From positions 1 through 32,253 of the IMG/VR virus record IMGVR_UViG_3300023174_000439: a stretch of 32,253 nt of DNA; one strand, given 5' to 3'. The notes beneath the pieces were generated by a model. The model ran no database searches and was not told the DNA's origin. It saw only the letters and a program-made list of their open reading frames with translations. This stretch comes from a virus. Shown in pieces: positions 28,301 to 32,253 of the stretch. Within the stretch, counting starts at the first letter, position 1, and each line of letters begins with the position of its first letter. Made by a program: the position numbers and the translations under genes.

Positions 28301-28619
28301 TTTCATCATTAATTTTAATTAATCCATATTTACTTGGATATCCAATTGTATGTGATACTAAAATAGTATCATCAAAGGATAAAATATTAGAAGTTAATAT
28401 AGATGGAAGATTTAAATCTATTAATGTTTCATTGTTAAAATTTTGTATTTTTTTATATTTTTGAATATTAGATGATAAATCAACTATTCCAGTTTGATGT
28501 TCCTGTGATGTATAATATTGATTTAAAAATTCTTGAAAAATTGGAGATTCTTCATTCAAAAATTCAGGAATTTGTGAATCTAAAATATGATTGATTTTTA
28601 TTCTTTTGATTTCCGTCAT
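16398..28619 (-). CDS. gp7: Giant baseplate wedge protein, expanded T4 gp7-like
   Basis: A 4,073-aa protein, about four times T4 gp7 (1,032 aa), in the gp7 position between gp6 and gp8. gp7-like segments: residues about 14-50 (IPEFLNEESPIFQEFLNQYY), about 162-220 (FFFEIFKKFKYQFL; DFYSSKGTAQSFKILFSILY, compare T4's DFYSTKGIEASYKFLFKVLY), and about 2,375-2,412 (SIKSEIPYSTWKESIKSIIH then PSGF, compare T4's KIKSNLPSSRWKSDVIRFVH then PVGF). In T4 the last two segments are only some 150 residues apart; here about 2,150. Inserted or added: E-x-RG modules (82-155, about 1,515-1,565, about 2,875-2,925), GxGY repeats (several, for example about 707-783, 2,650-2,785, 3,077-3,217), a YHYH-like domain (about 1,215-1,310), a WD-containing module (about 2,280-2,340) and a probable seven-bladed beta-propeller (about 3,520-3,835). 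One uninterrupted frame; starts 1 nt after gp6. The homology is from remembered T4 sequence and should be tested. Confidence 0.85.
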   Translation of the reverse strand: MTEIKRIKINHILDSQIPEFLNEESPIFQEFLNQYYTSQEHQTGIVDLSSNIQKYKKIQNFNNETLIDLNLPSILTSNILSFDDTILVSHTIGYPSKYGLIKINDEIITYTSKTSNSFLGCIRGFSGIDSLQRNNNPEFLNFSITEASEHTSGSSLQNLNFIFFFEIFKKFKYQFLPGFEERKFTPEISLQNILSRAKDFYSSKGTAQSFKILFSILYGTEIETINPQEYMLRPSDNNYFVTKNILVEKISGKNITSLKGTTLNQFISGIGTVSASIYNIEYRPIQGKDFYEISLDSTSFTGDFEITGSTKVIETVPASNNTITVDSTVGFAQSGTIIAQKSNLTELTLNYTDKTSTQFLNVSGISQNLNFGDFIYEKKLAYAYDQSDTSLNEFRVISVIDKIDTKNSSGLKIGDKISLSSFGKNLSGNTNFDSWIYNIPTYHNISGITSIGNNNYRIILKDNVKLYKNDQIYISNILNVDIDAIVITIESSTTIIIESLSNIDISNIIKIKKKITKSDSPNFTDISNINGGVQNTYIDNEGKYLYVTTSGFPNYTITSTNTKRNVITTGTGSTTILEISNHNLLSGDKIYYDSKTSAGIETGIYFVKKINNNSISLAYSNTNLFAEEYINLYSGVSNDFIFKLGYENKTIKDQKILRKFNLTENINYFDNENDRTTFNRNIGLLVNGVELFSPTLFDENIYYGKIDSIQITNPGKDYDVINSSDLIISDSIGSGCKANLILSGSLKEVKINSPGIGYDRKPKITLIGGNGSGAVLESNLVKTRIIAKFKADLTAINTSTETISFIDNHNFDNYEEVTYYSNGNSVLPGLNDKSNYFVNIINSKQIKLHKNRSDVLSGINTINITGISSGFHEFRTLNSKKTINKIYVKNSGSGYSNRLVKVSSISYPSLDYQISGISTFDDYIFAKNHGFRNGDFIKYSNTGTSISGLSTNIEYYITVIDQDKFKLSDAGIGTTSTNLNYINKKYIKFNSLGVGTHTFAYPPINIQVESIPGIGSTSIVSPVLTPIVLGSAESVYIEDGGSSYGSSDIINFHRRPNVDLIPITSALLKPVIINGSITDIQIIFSGNGYDNGTEIIISGDGKYANIQPLIANGKITSFVIIDGGVGYKKSNTTIEAIRRGKDLQFIANVFEWKINQIKKNKDIISSYGGDDETITYPSIDQSLQLKIINFYLPKKLRKNIGDNINDNNTEVGIDTSHSPIIGWSYDGNPIYGPYGYASLTDTSIKLINSSYIEDPIISSSLRPNSFEIGFFVNDYKFNNSGDLDQYNGRFCITPEYPYGTYAYFATHDLVTGNLIPKYPYVIGKYFKDTPVIENFNPNFSQKLDFKNLNLIRNFGNYFLDSENSGYDALNKNISNLKQDFIVKQIKKSGITSIVIDSLGEDYRVNDIINFKKAKEGTGISAEIGRVNGKTISNMIVGVSTFNDVIFTTKGNNIIGITSSVHNLISNDKIIISGISTIFLHQLEGTKTIIVNQKVTGLTTSLQNVGVTGISTNINVTDIFGFEVNDSIQIGTEILTITNIIPETSQLLVNRSSSGGIHTAGIESVRLLPKKFQFTEINPISSFLPENEMIYFDPTNSVGFGITGTNYSVVGIGTSTTVNKFVPSKSIYIPNHKFYTGQQLIYNYSAAGMGLSVYDNNPSFAFGLTQNQTIYAVNFGNNYLGISTLGFTTSVGIGSTLNSLYFTYNSNIGYSHSIRTTYQTVTARVENYSGIVTTSEPHNLIDGDKIKFTIIPSRTENVSFRFDKKNRKITTDLIGFSTSKVSIGSTSTIDIGSNILKNGDKIVYYSGTTAIGGLENESVYYVLKEHPDKIQLCKYSYDVTIGLGISFSNAGIGTQNIALINPPLSFSKGNIIVFDISDPTLLDIDLRFYIDQDFKKQFEIDKKETNQFAIQRTSTNITLQTNDRSIPANLYYNFITSSNDVEKNQLSTDKEVFGFNRIDILPSNLSNEQSIIGIGTNSFKFNLNKKPEYTEYTQVSGISSVFYDTNSKNTTGQISQIRINSKGKSYSILPSVDYIKSSSGKNAILYSVSSEIGKILSFDRIKDGFDYPTDPTILPQLSVPAICIIKEISRVESIGILTGGKNYNTSPRLKVIGNDQLELTSKIQGGSVIDVKIVKNVFNLKDPLRIVPYNNSNGYEIDQIYANHITGNGTIELVNDPILFEPIAIGYGSTITEFPFVVGDNIFIEKCRLTVGSASSANFNSKDYGYNFFTVTGINTTNRTINYNMNGLQTNSFGEYNSDFTLGYVVNKKDMAEFKMNIIDDAQYFSGEKVSSTNFSAQVMEDGWDNDINQLRLINAKGVLNVGDKLYGENSKLNGVVKFVSIFNLSASLGVSRDKINNFGDKVGFLNDYQQRISDNNYYQKFSYSIKSEIPYSTWKESIKSIIHPSGFKEFSDLNIIGIPTSGPVNLGIAKSTNMKVSVASSETTLLVNMDSFDSLYTKHNFSMVYEEDVLDDESVERIYFPEGTALRTFILNKTNKVSLIDDISSQFTGITSTIGGTIVGLSSFKLKSSENSLFYREFVGSASTIVDLSNDKFIIPNHGFQSGQEIIYNSGVGTTIGIATTSYATGTLDILINVGAGIGSAIYENGYNNYVPYTGIVTGISTTISPPGPVIQYFGFGNPIPGQVNTGIGTGALFQVLITYNGGTGIPLSTSIQLIDGGSGYSVGQKISIAGTYMGGATPTNNLYFTISKLSSTRSGSANATYNNVPSSSSGIGTGAIFNVFRNANRDISLVSVVNGGSGYASTDQISIAGTYIGGSTPADNVYLSPTLLGTKKLPSNVFVRKIDVNNFQLCGLSTTISTPFNLVSYGSGTQSFSFKNPNENVIISIDNIIQSAVHRKNITIGLSTSIGIGSTAIYISSGINSISGSDILKINNEFLKIISVGIGSTNKIDVTRSFMGTVAAGHTIGSAVTVHTGDFNIIDDVIYFSTPPYGPAIASTDPQFKVSSFFSGRAFSRAFDSSSPNDKNLILDDISTNFTGIAATQFNLKSNGNSVVGLYTDTNSSTDINNNPIILINNVFQGPEVDYSIDTPGNNTIKFLTGIPNAGKIVNVAITTGFGYQPLIGAAATASVSSAGTITSITIKGGGSGYRTPPSISITSNVGSGASITANVGVGGTLSSLSIINGGIGYTSSSPVYVNIDLPLAYSNLGVAYTSGSSGVGTDAKVSIQVGSGSSVIGFNLDNPGVGYKVGDILKVVGLTTNPTIGAGFQEFKLTVTETLTDKFSGFYPGQFIYFDDFSQYFNESRKKFTLTQTSSGNTEIVDLKKNFGSDIILQNNIFIFLNDILQVPGESYTFSGSRIVFNEPPKINSKCSVVFYKGSSLDVETIIPPKTIKEGDIVQIGENIYDNLDREQFERVVKKIVASDQLDTYNYDSIGININPDKFRPLKWTKQTEDRVILGSLVSKARPSLISTIRPTTRIITNLSATDTSIYVNNAYPLFTDIDLIEEADRNVLIIENKDTEAGIATAVVSIANTISSIAISTGGIGYASTISPKVSISTISVESKDPILNWLPTSGLSTNTSLLSFTIGNPIVSVGQSGIVAITTNGTSFNTITNIGYGRTISFNSVGLGSTNYYIAVGEQGKIVRSIGFGVTISSWTEYNKYEETSQFGIVTRSLSNYISSLTDIKYSSSIDKWISVGCGGAIFSAVGFGSTEFVKKPSNTIDDLKSISIGNIIVAVGNNGTVITSDVGTFWSSNNITGENLNKVIWTGSQFITVGNNSEIRTSTNGTSWVQIAPNISGNFTNIHYNSYYNLYTLLNSNGILYYSFNLQNWTQRSTNQSNVLKDINYSIVEDRYISVGSGATSIYSVPVYNFASAISDAKSGIVTSIIITNPGFGYNQANPPKVLIESEKTKIEEIESIKAKGDFGIIVGIDTSISIGSTIPKIKIKLKTESYDNTQLGIGYSALNSYNINSSGISAGDYFIIYNSNVQCGHSLTGITTNSTSWEVVGTATSFIDGLYRADIVEKPINSSVVGIVTVTCTFLPNPSTGSGINFTINPGITTNGYYGNYSWGKIYDYQNRSLGSPKEFTLNTNNGLIGLSTAPEVTRTRGLFKSK
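20279..20594 (-). repeat. In-frame duplicated 79-residue unit within the giant gp7 gene
   Basis: Two imperfect copies with a 237-nt (79-codon) offset. Both contain the same 14 nt GTTCCAGCAATTGA on the plus strand (20308-20321 and 20545-20558) and encode related runs: GGSGYSVGQKISIAGTYMGG and GGSGYASTDQISIAGTYIGG, each followed by xTPxxNxY. The exact multiple of three and DNA-level similarity suggest fairly recent tandem duplication. Confidence 0.8.
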
Positions 28620-28620
28620 T

Positions 28621-30489
28621 TTATCTTGTGTAGTATCCGTTTAAGTAACTCGATGTTGAGGTATAAGAAGTAGCAGAAATATTTTCTCCTGAAGTAATTG
28701 TATCCTCTATAGTATTTACTACAGTATTATTCATATCTATTTGTAAATAAATATCTTTCAATGCAATTACATCATTTGATTCTGGTATTGCTTGTATTTC
28801 AATTTTATTATTTGGCAATGATGTCGATGCAATATTTACTATATTTAATTTAATTTCTCCTTTTAAATAATCAACTGTTCCTGCATCTGAAGATATTATT
28901 GTTGGAACATTATCTATAAGTTTAAAAAATAATATTTTTCCATTTATAGAACTAATTGGATCATCAGTTAAATATAATGTATCGGAAATATCTTTAATTT
29001 TAAATCCTGAAGATTTAATGTTATATTTTCCTGTTTTTTGGTGAAATTTATTCCCAAAACATATCTCATACGTAGAAAATTTATTCATTTCTACTGAAAG
29101 ATCTCTTCTCATTCTAACTTTAGTAATATTTGAAGTAATTCCTCGATTTGTATTATCAATTAAAGTATTTACTTTACTAAATTTAAATCTTCCCCCAAAA
29201 CTATTTACATCAGAAGATATTGAATAGGAATTTAAAGTATTTAAAACTTGATTTTTAATTATAACTGGATCTGAAATAAATGCTGGATTATAATAAACAG
29301 TAGAATCAATTTCAACATATAGATATTTTAAATCAATAAGTTCTGGTTTAATTCCAGCAATTGAATACTGTTTTAATTTTTTCTTAATATCATTTTTTGT
29401 AATTTCTGATAAAAAATTACCATTTCTTGGTTTAATTGAAATAAAAACCTTTCCATATTGTGGGGGATCCAATTCTTCTCCCCCATATGCAGTTACAGAA
29501 TCTATATTCGAATAAAGATAAGGTATTAAACCTTTATAGTCATTTGCGGTTACGGCTCTATATTGAGAGGCATACACTCTTGGGGCAAGATACTTTACAG
29601 AATCTATCGTTTCGATGTCATCTCCATTTTCCGATGAAGACGTTGTTGTAATTAAAGAAATTCCACTTGTAATATTAGTTGAGTTATTATCTTTAATATT
29701 TCCAGAAAAAGTAAAGTTTGCAGATCCATCTGCAGATTTTCCATTAGTTACAATATAAGAAATGGAAATTGTGCTACCATGTTCTGGTTTTTTTCCTAAA
29801 ATATTATCACCAAATAAAATTTCATATTTTTCATCTTCTATTTCTTGAATTAAAAATAATTTTGATGTTTTATTTACATTTAAAATATTTTCATATAATG
29901 TATATACTTCAATTGTGCTATTAGACACACTTACACGAATCGTTGAGGTATCTACATTTGAATTTGGTATTAAAAATCTTTGATTTGGTTGGCTGTAATC
30001 GACTGTAAATGTTTTTGTTAAGTAGGACCCTTCGTAAATATCTAAATTTTCAAAAAATGCAATGTTTGAAGTATTTACAGGAACTGTTACATCAGATGGT
30101 ATTGAGAATATATAATTACCATCTTGAACTGCGCCCAATGCAAATGGTCCTGCTTTTAATGTTACAGTTCTAGAATTATAAGATGAGGTATCTACAGAAA
30201 AACTTATTTTTGCTTTAGATGATTTTTTTGAACGAGGCACATATCCAATATTACGAGCATGAGAAACTACATTTTCTCTTAATGTTGCACTATCTAAAAA
30301 TGCTTCATTTGCTTGCATATTAGTATTATATGCAGTAATATAGGAATTGTATGCAAGAATATCAATCAGAACGGAAAAATTTGATCCTTCAAAATCAAAA
30401 TCAGTAAAATTAGAATTTGATCTCAGATAGTCTTTAATCTGAGTACGTAAATCATTAAAATCTAAATTAGTAAATTGATTGAATGACAT
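28621..30489 (-). CDS. gp6: Baseplate wedge protein, T4 gp6-like
   Basis: A 622-aa protein (T4 gp6 is 660 aa). gp6 dimers form the inner ring of the baseplate and, with gp7, the core bundle of each wedge. The N-terminus is highly typical: TNLDFNDLRTQIKDYLRSN, DFDFEGSNFSVLIDILAYNS, NMQANEAFLDSATLRENVVS and ARNIGYVPRSKKSSKAKISF. The middle shows FLIQEIEDEKYEILFGDNIL and YLAPRVYASQYRAVTANDYK, the latter a motif shared with the baseplate J family, then GGEELDPPQYGKVFISIKPR. The ATG overlaps the gp25 stop by one base (TAATG) and the giant gp7 gene begins 1 nt downstream, so gp25, gp6 and gp7 form a tightly coupled unit that mirrors T4 genes 25-6-7. Confidence 0.95.
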   Translation of the reverse strand: MSFNQFTNLDFNDLRTQIKDYLRSNSNFTDFDFEGSNFSVLIDILAYNSYITAYNTNMQANEAFLDSATLRENVVSHARNIGYVPRSKKSSKAKISFSVDTSSYNSRTVTLKAGPFALGAVQDGNYIFSIPSDVTVPVNTSNIAFFENLDIYEGSYLTKTFTVDYSQPNQRFLIPNSNVDTSTIRVSVSNSTIEVYTLYENILNVNKTSKLFLIQEIEDEKYEILFGDNILGKKPEHGSTISISYIVTNGKSADGSANFTFSGNIKDNNSTNITSGISLITTTSSSENGDDIETIDSVKYLAPRVYASQYRAVTANDYKGLIPYLYSNIDSVTAYGGEELDPPQYGKVFISIKPRNGNFLSEITKNDIKKKLKQYSIAGIKPELIDLKYLYVEIDSTVYYNPAFISDPVIIKNQVLNTLNSYSISSDVNSFGGRFKFSKVNTLIDNTNRGITSNITKVRMRRDLSVEMNKFSTYEICFGNKFHQKTGKYNIKSSGFKIKDISDTLYLTDDPISSINGKILFFKLIDNVPTIISSDAGTVDYLKGEIKLNIVNIASTSLPNNKIEIQAIPESNDVIALKDIYLQIDMNNTVVNTIEDTITSGENISATSYTSTSSYLNGYYTR

Positions 30490-30890
30490 TATACCCTAGT
30501 TGGTTGTAAGATAAACTCTATATTTTGAGTTGGAAATGGTAGTCCAACAATATCATATGTAATTTTAATGTTTAAATCATTTGTATCATCTGGATTTTCA
30601 ATTTCAACACTGCGTAATAATATTCTTAATTCGAAATTATTCAATAAGGTTGTGATTTCTTCTTCTAAAAAAGAGAATACATCAGAATTTCCTATTTCAA
30701 ATAATGTATCATCAACTGATGTTCCTATTAGATTATTAAAAAACCTTTCATTTAAACGAGTCCTAACAAGATTAATAACAGATTTTTTAATTGCATCTTC
30801 ATTTCTAAGTATTGTTATATCATTAGTAACTGGATGTTTCGTAAAAGATAAACTAATATCTTTAAAACTACGAGAAATTGTTACTGCCAT
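30489..30890 (-). CDS. gp25: Baseplate wedge protein, T4 gp25-like
   Basis: A 133-aa protein, nearly the same length as T4 gp25 (132 aa). gp25-like proteins are the conserved wedge component that contacts gp6 and the sheath-initiating site; the family is related to type VI secretion TssE. Seen: SRSFKDISLSFTKHPVTNDI, NEDAIKKSVINLVRTRLNER and FFNNLIGTSVDDTLFEIG, the order of helix, R-x-R-x-NE and G-x-x-x-x-x-LFE found throughout the family, then a C-terminal strand-rich part ending NIEFILQPTRV. Although this family is often named 'lysozyme', no lysozyme catalytic pattern is visible. It shares one base with gp6 (TAATG) and has no strong Shine-Dalgarno of its own. Confidence 0.93.
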   Translation of the reverse strand: MAVTISRSFKDISLSFTKHPVTNDITILRNEDAIKKSVINLVRTRLNERFFNNLIGTSVDDTLFEIGNSDVFSFLEEEITTLLNNFELRILLRSVEIENPDDTNDLNIKITYDIVGLPFPTQNIEFILQPTRV

Positions 30891-30925
30891 TTAAACTTTA
30901 TTGTTTTATATATCTATAATACTTT

Positions 30926-31165
30926 TTACCAAGTTTTTCCATAATTTGGTTCCGTTCCATATTCCCAATCATCATAATCTTCATCATTACGAATTTTTTC
31001 ATGAAGATCGGTTTGTTTTTTTAAATTATGATTGGGTGCCAAATCATGCATAATTTCTTGAATGATTCTTTTTGGTGGTTCTGTTTTATAATCCGTAATC
31101 AAACTCGTGGTTCCCCACATTTGACGCATATATTCTCTGTCTCTATCGACTGGTAAATTTGACAT
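30926..31165 (-). CDS. Conserved small protein upstream of gp25, unknown function
   Basis: A 79-aa soluble protein that I do not recognise as a named family. It begins SNLPVDRDREYMRQMWGTTS, has a central helix PPKRIIQEIMHDLAPNHNL and an acidic, aromatic C-terminus (DEDYDDWEYGTEPNYGKTW). No membrane segment, metal site or enzyme motif is evident. The start is supported by an AGGAG Shine-Dalgarno 8 nt upstream of the ATG. That Shine-Dalgarno partly overlaps the 3' arm of a 7-bp hairpin in the 65-nt gap to speD. It is followed 35 nt later by gp25. The position suggests a late-expressed protein, but no role can be given. Confidence 0.7.
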   Translation of the reverse strand: MSNLPVDRDREYMRQMWGTTSLITDYKTEPPKRIIQEIMHDLAPNHNLKKQTDLHEKIRNDEDYDDWEYGTEPNYGKTW

Positions 31166-31174
31166 TTTTGGCTC

Positions 31175-31194
31175 CTGTTTTAAAAATAAAACAG
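31175..31194 (-). promoter_or_regulatory. RNA hairpin touching the Shine-Dalgarno of the 79-aa gene
   Basis: On the minus strand CTGTTTT and AAAACAG form a perfect 7-bp stem with a 6-nt loop. The base of its 3' arm runs directly into AGGAGCC, the ribosome site of the next gene. No T-run follows, so it is not a standard terminator. A second, 5-bp stem (TGGAG/CTCCA, 31206-31223) lies just upstream. Possible roles are RNA processing, message stability, or tuning translation; this is inference. Confidence 0.45.
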
Positions 31195-31230
31195 AACTTT
31201 TATAATGGAGGTTGCTATCTCCAATTTTAT

Positions 31231-31557
31231 TTAACGATTTAAACTTCTAATTTTATAATTATACGAATTAAAATATTTTAAAAGTTCAATTGCAACAATT
31301 TTTGGATTTCCTTCCCCACAAGTGTAAATGTCAATTGCAATGCATCCTTTTTCCGGCCATGTATGCGCCGAAAAATGACTTTCTGATAGTGCAATTACGA
31401 TAGTAAGACCTTGTGGTTCAAATTTATGAGTAAAGATATTTAAAATAGTCATCTTTGCACGAGAAATCCCTCTTTGGATTACTTCCAATAGAGGGATTGT
31501 ATCATTTAACAAATTATATTCAATATCATATACCTCTAATAAGAGGTGATTGCCCAT
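31231..31557 (-). CDS. speD: S-adenosylmethionine decarboxylase proenzyme
   Basis: A 108-aa protein from the ATG chosen here. It decarboxylates S-adenosylmethionine to give the aminopropyl donor for spermidine synthesis, and belongs to the small prokaryotic class that self-cleaves to make a pyruvoyl group. The cleavage and active-site block is intact: SESHFSAHTWPEKGCIAIDI then YTCGE. With this start, cleavage is at Glu59-Ser60, and His65 and Cys80 have the same spacing as Ser63, His68 and Cys83 of the Thermotoga enzyme. The N-terminus GNHLLLEVYD also fits. The frame can extend upstream to a TTG at 31572, but that has no Shine-Dalgarno and adds nothing conserved. Phage speD is a known auxiliary metabolic gene in marine cyanophages. 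A late-promoter-like ATAAATA lies 37 nt upstream, so it may be expressed late, with the virion genes. Confidence 0.93.
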   Translation of the reverse strand: MGNHLLLEVYDIEYNLLNDTIPLLEVIQRGISRAKMTILNIFTHKFEPQGLTIVIALSESHFSAHTWPEKGCIAIDIYTCGEGNPKIVAIELLKYFNSYNYKIRSLNR

Positions 31558-31593
31558 AGAAAATTGTTCCAATAATTATGATACTAAAAAAAT

Positions 31594-31600
31594 TATTTAT
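31594..31600 (-). promoter_or_regulatory. Candidate late promoter before speD
   Basis: The minus-strand ATAAATA sits in the short gap between the 209-aa gene and speD, 37 nt before the chosen ATG. It matches seven of the eight bases of the T4 late consensus TATAAATA. In such AT-rich DNA it may occur by chance, so support is modest. Confidence 0.45.
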
Positions 31601-31601
31601 T

Positions 31602-32231
31602 TTAATTTAAATTTGTAATTTCATACATGTAATGATTAGATGTTTCTATTTTTCTTTTATTTTCTACGGAATATAAATTCATATCAATCTCATATCCAGG
31701 ATTTGATTCAATGCGATTGAATGTCCAGGCACTATCATACCATATAATTCTATTATTTGGGTATGCATAGTAATTTCCAGTTTCCATCTTGAACAAATGA
31801 GCACATTTATGTTCAGGAGTCTCTGAAAAATTAAGATCAGTGACTCCTTTATTTTCCCATGACCAATCAAGAGTAAACATATAACTTCCAATCACCTTTT
31901 TTCCGTCAGGACGAATTAATTCTGCCTGCAATCCAGAAAGACGTGCTCGTTTCTGAACGTCAATATATGGCGAAAAACAATCCCAGTACATAATATCTTC
32001 CAATGGTTCAATTGGTGCATCTGATTTCCAACAAAAGGCATGAAGAGGTCTACGAGTCCAATTTACACCATTTTCAAGAAATGCCTCAAACAAAGGAACT
32101 CTTTTTTCAATACTAGCAACACAATGCACATCACATTTGGTTACTTCGCCATGCCCCTTTATATGATTAAAAAGAAACTCATTACGAATATAACAACTCC
32201 AATCTGGAAGGCTGTGATTTAGATAAGCCAT
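31602..32231 (-). CDS. Conserved phage protein of unknown function, 209 aa
   Basis: A 209-aa, Trp/Cys/His-rich soluble protein. It begins AYLNHSLPDWSCYIRNEFLF and has ENGVNWTRRPLHAFCWKSDA (about 53-72), MYWDCFSPYIDV (81-92), YMFTLDWSWEN (117-127), ETPEHKCAHLFKMETGNYYA (137-156) and YPNNRIIWYDSAWTF (157-171). I recall closely similar proteins as conserved hypotheticals in T4-like cyanophages but know no function. Six Cys (13, 33, 37, 67, 85, 143) and several His could bind metal; this is speculation. It is not T4 gp53, whose sequence is quite different. The ATG has a good Shine-Dalgarno (AAAGGAT) about 8 nt upstream. It is complete at its 5' end, with 22 nt of the window beyond it, and lies 29 nt or more before speD. 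Confidence 0.8.
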   Translation of the reverse strand: MAYLNHSLPDWSCYIRNEFLFNHIKGHGEVTKCDVHCVASIEKRVPLFEAFLENGVNWTRRPLHAFCWKSDAPIEPLEDIMYWDCFSPYIDVQKRARLSGLQAELIRPDGKKVIGSYMFTLDWSWENKGVTDLNFSETPEHKCAHLFKMETGNYYAYPNNRIIWYDSAWTFNRIESNPGYEIDMNLYSVENKRKIETSNHYMYEITNLN

Positions 32232-32253
32232 TTTTATCCTTTACCTTGACCTC

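Noticed and set aside
16398-28619. Assembly artefact or fused genes as the cause of the 4,073-aa frame
   Set aside because: The frame is uninterrupted over 12 kb, has uniform composition, and the gp7-like segments are in the same frame at both ends of the insertion. A repeat-related copy-number error around 20.3-20.6 kb cannot be ruled out.
30489-30890. Lysozyme activity for the gp25-like protein
   Set aside because: The family name is historical; no catalytic Glu/Asp/Thr arrangement of T4 lysozyme is present, and the position and pattern indicate a wedge component.
31175-31194. Rho-independent terminator after speD
   Set aside because: The 7-bp stem is AT-rich and is followed by GAGCCAAAAATG, not by a T-run, on the minus strand; on the plus strand it is not followed by a good T-run either.
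31602-32231. Identification of the 209-aa protein as baseplate gp53, from its place upstream of gp25
   Set aside because: T4 gp53 has a different start and motifs; nothing in the sequence supports the match.
1-32253. tRNA genes, CRISPR arrays, insertion sequences or photosynthesis genes
   Set aside because: I looked for cloverleaf-like intergenic stretches, regularly spaced repeats, transposase motifs and psbA/psbD-type proteins and saw none; intergenic space is too small for most of these.

Overview
The window is a late-gene block from the genome of a tailed phage with a contractile tail of the T4 superfamily. All recognisable genes lie on the minus strand, so the transcriptional order runs from high to low coordinates. 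The DNA is strongly AT-rich by eye (not counted). The mix of T4-like neck, packaging and baseplate genes, a phage speD, a DUF4815 giant tail protein and an Mtd_N-type fibre points to a marine T4-like myovirus. A cyanophage is most likely, but a pelagiphage of SAR11-type bacteria cannot be excluded, because no host-diagnostic gene such as psbA is present.

Order read 5'->3' on the minus strand: a conserved 209-aa protein of unknown function; speD (S-adenosylmethionine decarboxylase); a 79-aa unknown; baseplate wedge gp25; baseplate wedge gp6; a 4,073-aa protein that I identify as an enormously expanded gp7; baseplate wedge gp8; a 2,496-aa DUF4815 tail protein; five small or medium structural genes (72, 112, 75, 575 and 79 aa) in the place of T4 genes 9-12 and wac; neck protein gp13; a GIY-YIG homing endonuclease; neck protein gp14; tail-terminator gp15; small terminase gp16; and the start of a DUF5661-like gene that runs off the left edge. 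This is the T4 order 25-6-7-8-...-13-14-15-16 with insertions and replacements.

The genes build one machine. gp25, gp6, gp7 and gp8 form baseplate wedges. The DUF4815 and fibre-type proteins probably form the outer baseplate and host-contact parts. gp13, gp14 and gp15 join the tail to the head, and gp16 starts DNA packaging. Genes are packed with 1-4 nt overlaps (TAATG, ATGA) or very short gaps. The longest gap is 65 nt, so there is no gene-free stretch over 300 nt.

The most notable observations are: (1) the 4,073-aa protein keeps gp7-like segments at its N-terminus and near residue 2,390, separated by about 2,000 inserted residues and followed by about 1,650 more, including a probable seven-bladed beta-propeller; (2) at least three small beta-type modules recur in several unrelated structural proteins, including gp14 and gp15, as if shuffled between genes; (3) a homing endonuclease gene sits exactly between gp13 and gp14; (4) the conserved C-terminal G-G-x-F-stop of two adjacent structural genes is written in codons that form the Shine-Dalgarno site of the next gene.
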